In this document: positions 4,736-8,078 of the stretch, one piece after another | Layout of the letters: every line of letters begins with the position of its first letter | How positions within the stretch are numbered: the stretch's first letter is position 1 | Source: Actinomycetota bacterium | GTDB lineage: Bacteria > Actinomycetota > Nitriliruptoria > Euzebyales > Egibacteraceae | Direction: 5' to 3' | Assembly (NCBI GenBank): GCA_019347785.1 | Contig: JAHWKQ010000095.1 | Span: 1 to 8,078, forward strand | Length of the DNA: 8,078 bases | Translations under genes and position numbers: made by a program | Notes under the pieces: generated by a model | What the model was told of the DNA's origin: nothing | Seen by the model: the letters and a program-made list of their open reading frames with translations, nothing else | The model's database searches: none

Positions 4736-5283
4736 CGCCAGCCCTGCACCTGCAGCTCGATGCGCCGGGGCCGGGCCTGGTCCAGCTCGATGAACATGAT
4801 GCGCTGCCAGCGGCCCAGGACCAGCCCACCCGCCGCGACGGGGACCGCCTCCGAGGCGCAGCCCAGGAGCATCTGCTTGATGTGCGAGTGGCCGTTGGCC
4901 GGCTCGTCCTCGACGGTGCCGGCCAGCGTCCGCGGGTCACGGATCTCGAAGTCGTCGTGGCGGTAGTAGGCGTCGGGGGGGACGAGCTTCTCCATGAAGA
5001 GGCGGAAGTCCTCCAGGAAGCAGGTCTCCCGCTCGTTGATCTTGACCGCGCAGGTCGTATGCCGCGTGAAGACGGTCAGCGTGCCCTGCTGCACGCCGCT
5101 GGCGGTGACCAGGTCCGCGCATTCGTCCGTCACGTCGGTGACGTGGTAGGCGCGCTCGGTCAGCAGGTCGATCGAGCGGCGGACCATGACGGGGCGCAGG
5201 TGGTCCAGCTCCACGACCACGTCCGCCCGAGCCGCCACCGGCGCGTCGCCGGCGGGGCGGGAGGGGTTGGTGAACGGCTGCAC
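4732..5283 (-). CDS. UPF0047 / YjbQ-family protein
   Basis: This 183-aa soluble protein belongs to the YjbQ (UPF0047, secondary thiamine-phosphate synthase) family. The family core begins near residue 35. Conserved elements visible are RHTTCAVKINERE (about 74-86, H75), ANGHSHIKQMLLG (about 129-141, H132/H134) and GRWQRIMFIELDQARPRRIELQVQ at the C-terminus. The histidines fit the metal-site residues of the family. The N-terminal ~34 residues are an extension; a shorter start at Met33 is possible, but the GTG at 5283 has AAGGCGAG 4 nt upstream. Some homologues are reported to have weak thiamine-phosphate synthase activity, but the true role is unclear. It sits 36 bp after crtB and its TGA overlaps the proposed idi2 CTG, so it belongs to the carotenoid operon. 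Its job there is not evident. Confidence 0.88.
   Translation of the reverse strand: MQPFTNPSRPAGDAPVAARADVVVELDHLRPVMVRRSIDLLTERAYHVTDVTDECADLVTASGVQQGTLTVFTRHTTCAVKINERETCFLEDFRLFMEKLVPPDAYYRHDDFEIRDPRTLAGTVEDEPANGHSHIKQMLLGCASEAVPVAAGGLVLGRWQRIMFIELDQARPRRIELQVQGWR
4742..4745 (-). promoter_or_regulatory. Probable SD for the CTG start of idi2
   Basis: AGGG (within GCAGGTGCAGGG on the minus strand) lies 6 nt before the CTG at 4735, inside the end of the yjbQ-like gene. It supports re-initiation at CTGA. The match is short. Confidence 0.35.
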
Positions 5284-5319
5284 GTCACTCGCCTTCGTCG
5301 AGGTGGCCGAAGCGCGCCC

Positions 5320-6315
5320 TCACGCGCGACCCGTGACGCGCCCATGGTCGCACCGCGCGCCGGGCGGGGCCATTCGGCCGATCGCCCGGGGGACCAGGAG
5401 CTCACGGGCGGCCACGGCCGCCTTGCGCCCGGCCGGCACGGCGGCCCTGACGGCGAACACCTGGTAGTCGGCGTCCTCGATGCGGTCGAGGATCTGCGCG
5501 TACAGGCGGTGGGCGATCCGCACGCACGGGCGGCTGGCGGGGGGCAGCATCCACCAGCCCTCCTCCGCGCGCCGGTACAGCCCGCGGGCTCGGGACACCT
5601 CGAAGGCCAGCAGGTGGGCGAAGGCCGGACCGACGCGGCGGGCGCGGAAGTCCCCCTCGGTGACCCCGAACCGGTCCAGGTCCTCAAGGGGCAGGTAGAT
5701 GCGGCCCCGGTCCCAGTCCTCGCCGACGTCGCGCAGGAAGTTGGTCAGCTGGAAGGCGACGCCCAGGTCCATGGCCCGCTCGCGGGCCCGCGGGTGGCGC
5801 GCGCCGAGGATGGGCACCAGCATCGAGCCGATGACGGCCGCCGACCCGTGAACGTACTCGGACAGCGCCGCCCACGTGGGGTAGCGGGTGACGTGGGCGT
5901 CCATGGCCATGGACCGCAGGAAGGCCCGAACGTCGTCATGGCGGATGTCCAACGTCGCGATGGTGTGCGCGGCCGCCTTCAGGACCGGGTCGTCGGTCTC
6001 GCCTCCGGCGATGCAGCGGCTCATCTCGTCGGCCCACTCCCCCAGCGCCCTGGCCCGCCGACCGGCGTCCCAGGGCAGCTCGAGGTGGTCGACGAGGTCG
6101 TCGGCGTAACGGGCGAAGCCATAGAGGGCGTGCACGTGTCGCCGGCGGGCCGGCGGCAGGAAGCGCGTGGCGAAGTAGTAGGTGCGGCCGTGGGCGGCGT
6201 TGAGCCGCCGGCACAGCTCGTAGCTGGTGTCCAGGTCGACGATGGCCGTGCCGCGGTCGACCAGCCATGAGCGCACCAGCGTCTGCGACGGCGGCGGGTG
6301 GCGGTAGCGGCTCAT
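5320..6315 (-). CDS. crtB: Phytoene synthase
   Basis: CrtB is a 331-aa trans-isoprenyl diphosphate synthase that condenses two geranylgeranyl diphosphates into phytoene, the first committed carotenoid step. The first aspartate-rich motif is ADDLVD (D72, D73, D76) after HALYGFARY. The second is NFLRDVGEDWDRGRIYLP (D196, E199, D200). Between them, MAMDAHVTRYPTW and YVHGSAAVIGSMLVPILG match the actinobacterial CrtB pattern. Squalene/phytoene synthases share this fold, but the crtI neighbour and motif variants favour phytoene. The ATG at 6315 overlaps the crtI TGA by 4 nt (ATGA). There is no strong SD, consistent with coupled translation. A much longer upstream open frame (to 6915) is a shadow of crtI. 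Confidence 0.94.
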   Translation of the reverse strand: MSRYRHPPPSQTLVRSWLVDRGTAIVDLDTSYELCRRLNAAHGRTYYFATRFLPPARRRHVHALYGFARYADDLVDHLELPWDAGRRARALGEWADEMSRCIAGGETDDPVLKAAAHTIATLDIRHDDVRAFLRSMAMDAHVTRYPTWAALSEYVHGSAAVIGSMLVPILGARHPRARERAMDLGVAFQLTNFLRDVGEDWDRGRIYLPLEDLDRFGVTEGDFRARRVGPAFAHLLAFEVSRARGLYRRAEEGWWMLPPASRPCVRIAHRLYAQILDRIEDADYQVFAVRAAVPAGRKAAVAARELLVPRAIGRMAPPGARCDHGRVTGRA

Positions 6316-7829
6316 GCCGCCGCGGTCCGTGGCGCCCACCGGAGTGAGGGCCCGATCATGGCGGCGACCCGCTCGGCGGCCAGCCGGCCCGAGACCAGCA
6401 CCATGGGCACGCCCACGCCGGGGGTCGTGCCGGAGCCGACGAACACCACGCCGTCGACCCTGGGGGCCACGTTGCGCGGTCGGAAGGGCCCGGTCTGGCC
6501 GAGGCTGTGGCTCGCCCCGAACGGGGTGCCGGCGGCCATTCCCTGACGCTCCCAGTCCGACGGGGTGACCACCTCCGTGACGAGCGTGGCGTCGCGGACG
6601 GGCCCGTAGCCGGCCGCCTCCATGCGACGCTGCGCGGCCAGCACCTCGCGCGGGGCCTGCGCCTCCCAGTCGATCTGTGTACCGACCACCCCCTGCCGGT
6701 TGGGCGCGGGCAGCAGGTAGAAGCCGACCTCGCCGCCCGGGGGGGCCAGCGCGGGGTCGCCGCGGGTCGGCACGGTGAGGAACCACGAGGGGTCGCGCTG
6801 CAGGCGTCCGGCGAGCAGGTCGTCGAAGGACTCCCGGTAGCCCCGGGCGAAGTGGATGTTGTGGTGCTCCGCGCCGCGCAGGGGCCGGTCCAGGCCCAGG
6901 TGCACGACGACGCACGACGGGGAGTAGCGCAGCCGGCGGACGCGCGCGGGCGTCGCCCCGGGGGGCAGCAGGTCACGGTAGGCGGCCGGGAGGTCCGGGT
7001 TGACGACGACCACGTCGGCCGGCACGAAGGTGCCGTCGGTGGTGCGCACGCCGGTGGCCCGGCCACCGCGGACCTCGACGCGCTCGACGGTCGACCGGTA
7101 GCGGACGTCGACGCCGACGCGGCCGGCCAGCGCCGCCAGCTCCGTGGGCAGCCGGTGGATGCCGCCGGGCGTGAAGAACACCCCGGCGACGGTGTCCATG
7201 TAGGCGATGACCGCGTAGACGCCCAGCGCCCGGAACGGGCTCATGCCCGCGTACATCGCCTGGAACGTGAACAGGCGCCGCAGCCGCCAGTCGCGCAGGT
7301 GGGTGGACACCAGCGGGTGGAGCCGCCGCAGGCCGCCCAGGCGCACCAGCGCGGCCAGCTGCGGGCGGACGAGGTCCAGCGGCGTGCGGAAGTTGCGGTC
7401 GATGAAGGTCGGGTACTCCAGCCGGTACAGGCGGCCCAGGTGCTCGGCGAAGCCCCGGAACCGCGCCGCCTCGCCGGGCCCGCAGACGTCCCGGACCTCC
7501 TGTTCCATCGCGTCCACGCTGCCGCGCACACGCAGCACCGATCCGTCGTGGAAGCTCGCCCGGTAAGCGGGGTCCAGGCGTCGCACCGGCAGGTGCTCGC
7601 CCATGTCCTCACCGGCGAGAGCGAACAGCTCAGCGACCAGCCCCGGCATGGTGAGCACGGTGGGGCCCGTGTCGAACGCGTAGCCGTCACGCTCGAAGCG
7701 GCCGGCGCGGCCTCCCGGACGAGCCTCGCGCTCCAGCAGCGTGACCCGGGCGCCCGCGGCCGCCAGCCTGACGGCGGCCGACAGCCCGCCCAGGCCGGCG
7801 CCCACGACGGCGACCCGGCCGGACATCAC
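6312..7829 (-). CDS. crtI: Phytoene desaturase (CrtI type)
   Basis: This 505-aa FAD-dependent desaturase/isomerase converts phytoene stepwise to lycopene at the membrane. The N-terminal dinucleotide fold is VAVVGAGLGG (G10, G12, G15) followed by E33 in LLERE and PGGRAG. The substrate-side sequence FDTGPTVLTMP follows. The C-terminal FAD motif is GVVFVGSGTTPGVGVPMVL (about 460-478), the form usual in Gram-positive CrtI proteins. The frame is intact with no missing motif. Related CrtI-like enzymes (CrtN, CrtO, CrtD) are less likely given the crtB neighbour. The start is either the GTG at 7829, overlapping the crtE TGA by 4 nt, or the ATG three bases further on at 7826, overlapping by one. Neither has a clear SD. 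The number of desaturation steps cannot be read from the sequence. Confidence 0.94.
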   Translation of the reverse strand: MMSGRVAVVGAGLGGLSAAVRLAAAGARVTLLEREARPGGRAGRFERDGYAFDTGPTVLTMPGLVAELFALAGEDMGEHLPVRRLDPAYRASFHDGSVLRVRGSVDAMEQEVRDVCGPGEAARFRGFAEHLGRLYRLEYPTFIDRNFRTPLDLVRPQLAALVRLGGLRRLHPLVSTHLRDWRLRRLFTFQAMYAGMSPFRALGVYAVIAYMDTVAGVFFTPGGIHRLPTELAALAGRVGVDVRYRSTVERVEVRGGRATGVRTTDGTFVPADVVVVNPDLPAAYRDLLPPGATPARVRRLRYSPSCVVVHLGLDRPLRGAEHHNIHFARGYRESFDDLLAGRLQRDPSWFLTVPTRGDPALAPPGGEVGFYLLPAPNRQGVVGTQIDWEAQAPREVLAAQRRMEAAGYGPVRDATLVTEVVTPSDWERQGMAAGTPFGASHSLGQTGPFRPRNVAPRVDGVVFVGSGTTPGVGVPMVLVSGRLAAERVAAMIGPSLRWAPRTAAA

Positions 7830-8078
7830 GTCACACGGAAGACGGCGAGGTCGGCGAGGTCCTCGAGCGCCTCGCGCGCCGGCGACAGCACGCCGGCCAG
7901 CGCCCGGCGCGCCTGCCGCTGGCTGTCGTCGACGAGCCGCTCCACCGCCGACAGCGCGCCGCAGCCCAGCACGATCTCCCGCGCCCGCTCGGCGTCGGCC
8001 TCGGCGACACCGGGCGTGTCCAGGATCCTGACCAGCTCGCCGCGGTCCCTCCCGCCGGCGAGCTCCAGCGCCCGGAGC
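7826..8078 (-). CDS. crtE: Polyprenyl (probably geranylgeranyl) diphosphate synthase, C-terminal part
   Basis: The last 83 codons of a gene that begins beyond the window. The residues read ALELAGGRDRGELVRIL, then AREIVLGCGALSAVERLVDD and ending EDLADLAVFRVT. This is the helical C-terminus typical of trans-polyprenyl diphosphate synthases, where it commonly ends in a DLADY/DLAxx-like segment. The catalytic DDxxD motifs lie outside the window, so chain length cannot be judged. The assignment to GGPP synthase rests on its place directly before crtI and crtB. Its TGA (7828-7826) overlaps the crtI start. Partial at the window edge, not a broken gene. Confidence 0.82.
   Translation of the reverse strand, partial: LRALELAGGRDRGELVRILDTPGVAEADAERAREIVLGCGALSAVERLVDDSQRQARRALAGVLSPAREALEDLADLAVFRVT

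Noticed and set aside
4356..4940. 194-codon minus-strand frame across the idi2/yjbQ junction
   Set aside because: Frame shadow in GC-rich DNA with Arg/Pro/Gly/Ser-rich low-complexity product; the true frames give clear Idi2 and YjbQ motifs.
3728..6270. Long plus-strand open frames opposite idi2, yjbQ and crtB
   Set aside because: Typical antisense frames of high-GC genes, with His/Arg/Gly-rich products and no domain.
6316..6915. N-terminal extension of crtB, a possible fusion
   Set aside because: This part overlaps crtI antiphase and has shadow-like composition; CrtB begins naturally at the ATG at 6315.

Overview
The window looks like chromosomal DNA of a high-GC Gram-positive bacterium (actinomycete). 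The reasons are the strong G/C preference at third codon positions, frequent GTG starts, a split CrtYc/CrtYd-type lycopene cyclase, a type 2 isopentenyl diphosphate isomerase and a NarL/HisKA_3 two-component pair. No genus can be assigned from the sequence alone.

Layout. (1) 36-2383, minus strand: a membrane histidine kinase gene followed by its LuxR/NarL-type response regulator gene, joined by a GTGA overlap. (2) 2384-2939: a 556-bp divergent intergenic region, much the most unusual part of the window. It carries two near-identical 44-bp cassettes, each a perfect Shine-Dalgarno sequence plus an 8-codon open reading frame (peptide MRRGRSAW) on the minus strand. It also carries several dyads and an AT-rich block. 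(3) 2940-3607, plus strand: crtYc and crtYd, the two small membrane subunits of a heterodimeric lycopene cyclase, joined by a GTGA overlap. (4) 3632-8078, minus strand: a tightly packed isoprenoid/carotenoid operon, transcribed crtE (3' end only) > crtI > crtB > yjbQ-like > idi2. Its promoter lies outside the window, beyond 8078. It ends 24 bp from the convergent crtYd.

How the genes fit together. Idi2 interconverts IPP and DMAPP. CrtE would make geranylgeranyl diphosphate, CrtB condenses two of these to phytoene, CrtI desaturates phytoene to lycopene, and CrtYc/CrtYd cyclises the ends of lycopene. The window therefore encodes a near-complete IPP-to-cyclic-carotene route (established from family functions). 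A UPF0047/YjbQ protein is embedded in the operon and is probably translationally coupled to idi2; its role there is unknown. The two-component system is a neighbour and a conceivable regulator of the pathway, but nothing in the sequence proves this.

Points most worth a second look: the duplicated SD-plus-micro-ORF cassette, whose only difference between copies is synonymous; the idi2 gene, which has no ATG/GTG/TTG upstream of its conserved N-terminus and probably starts at a CTG overlapping the yjbQ stop; and the kinase H-box, which lacks the usual DxxxQ glutamine.
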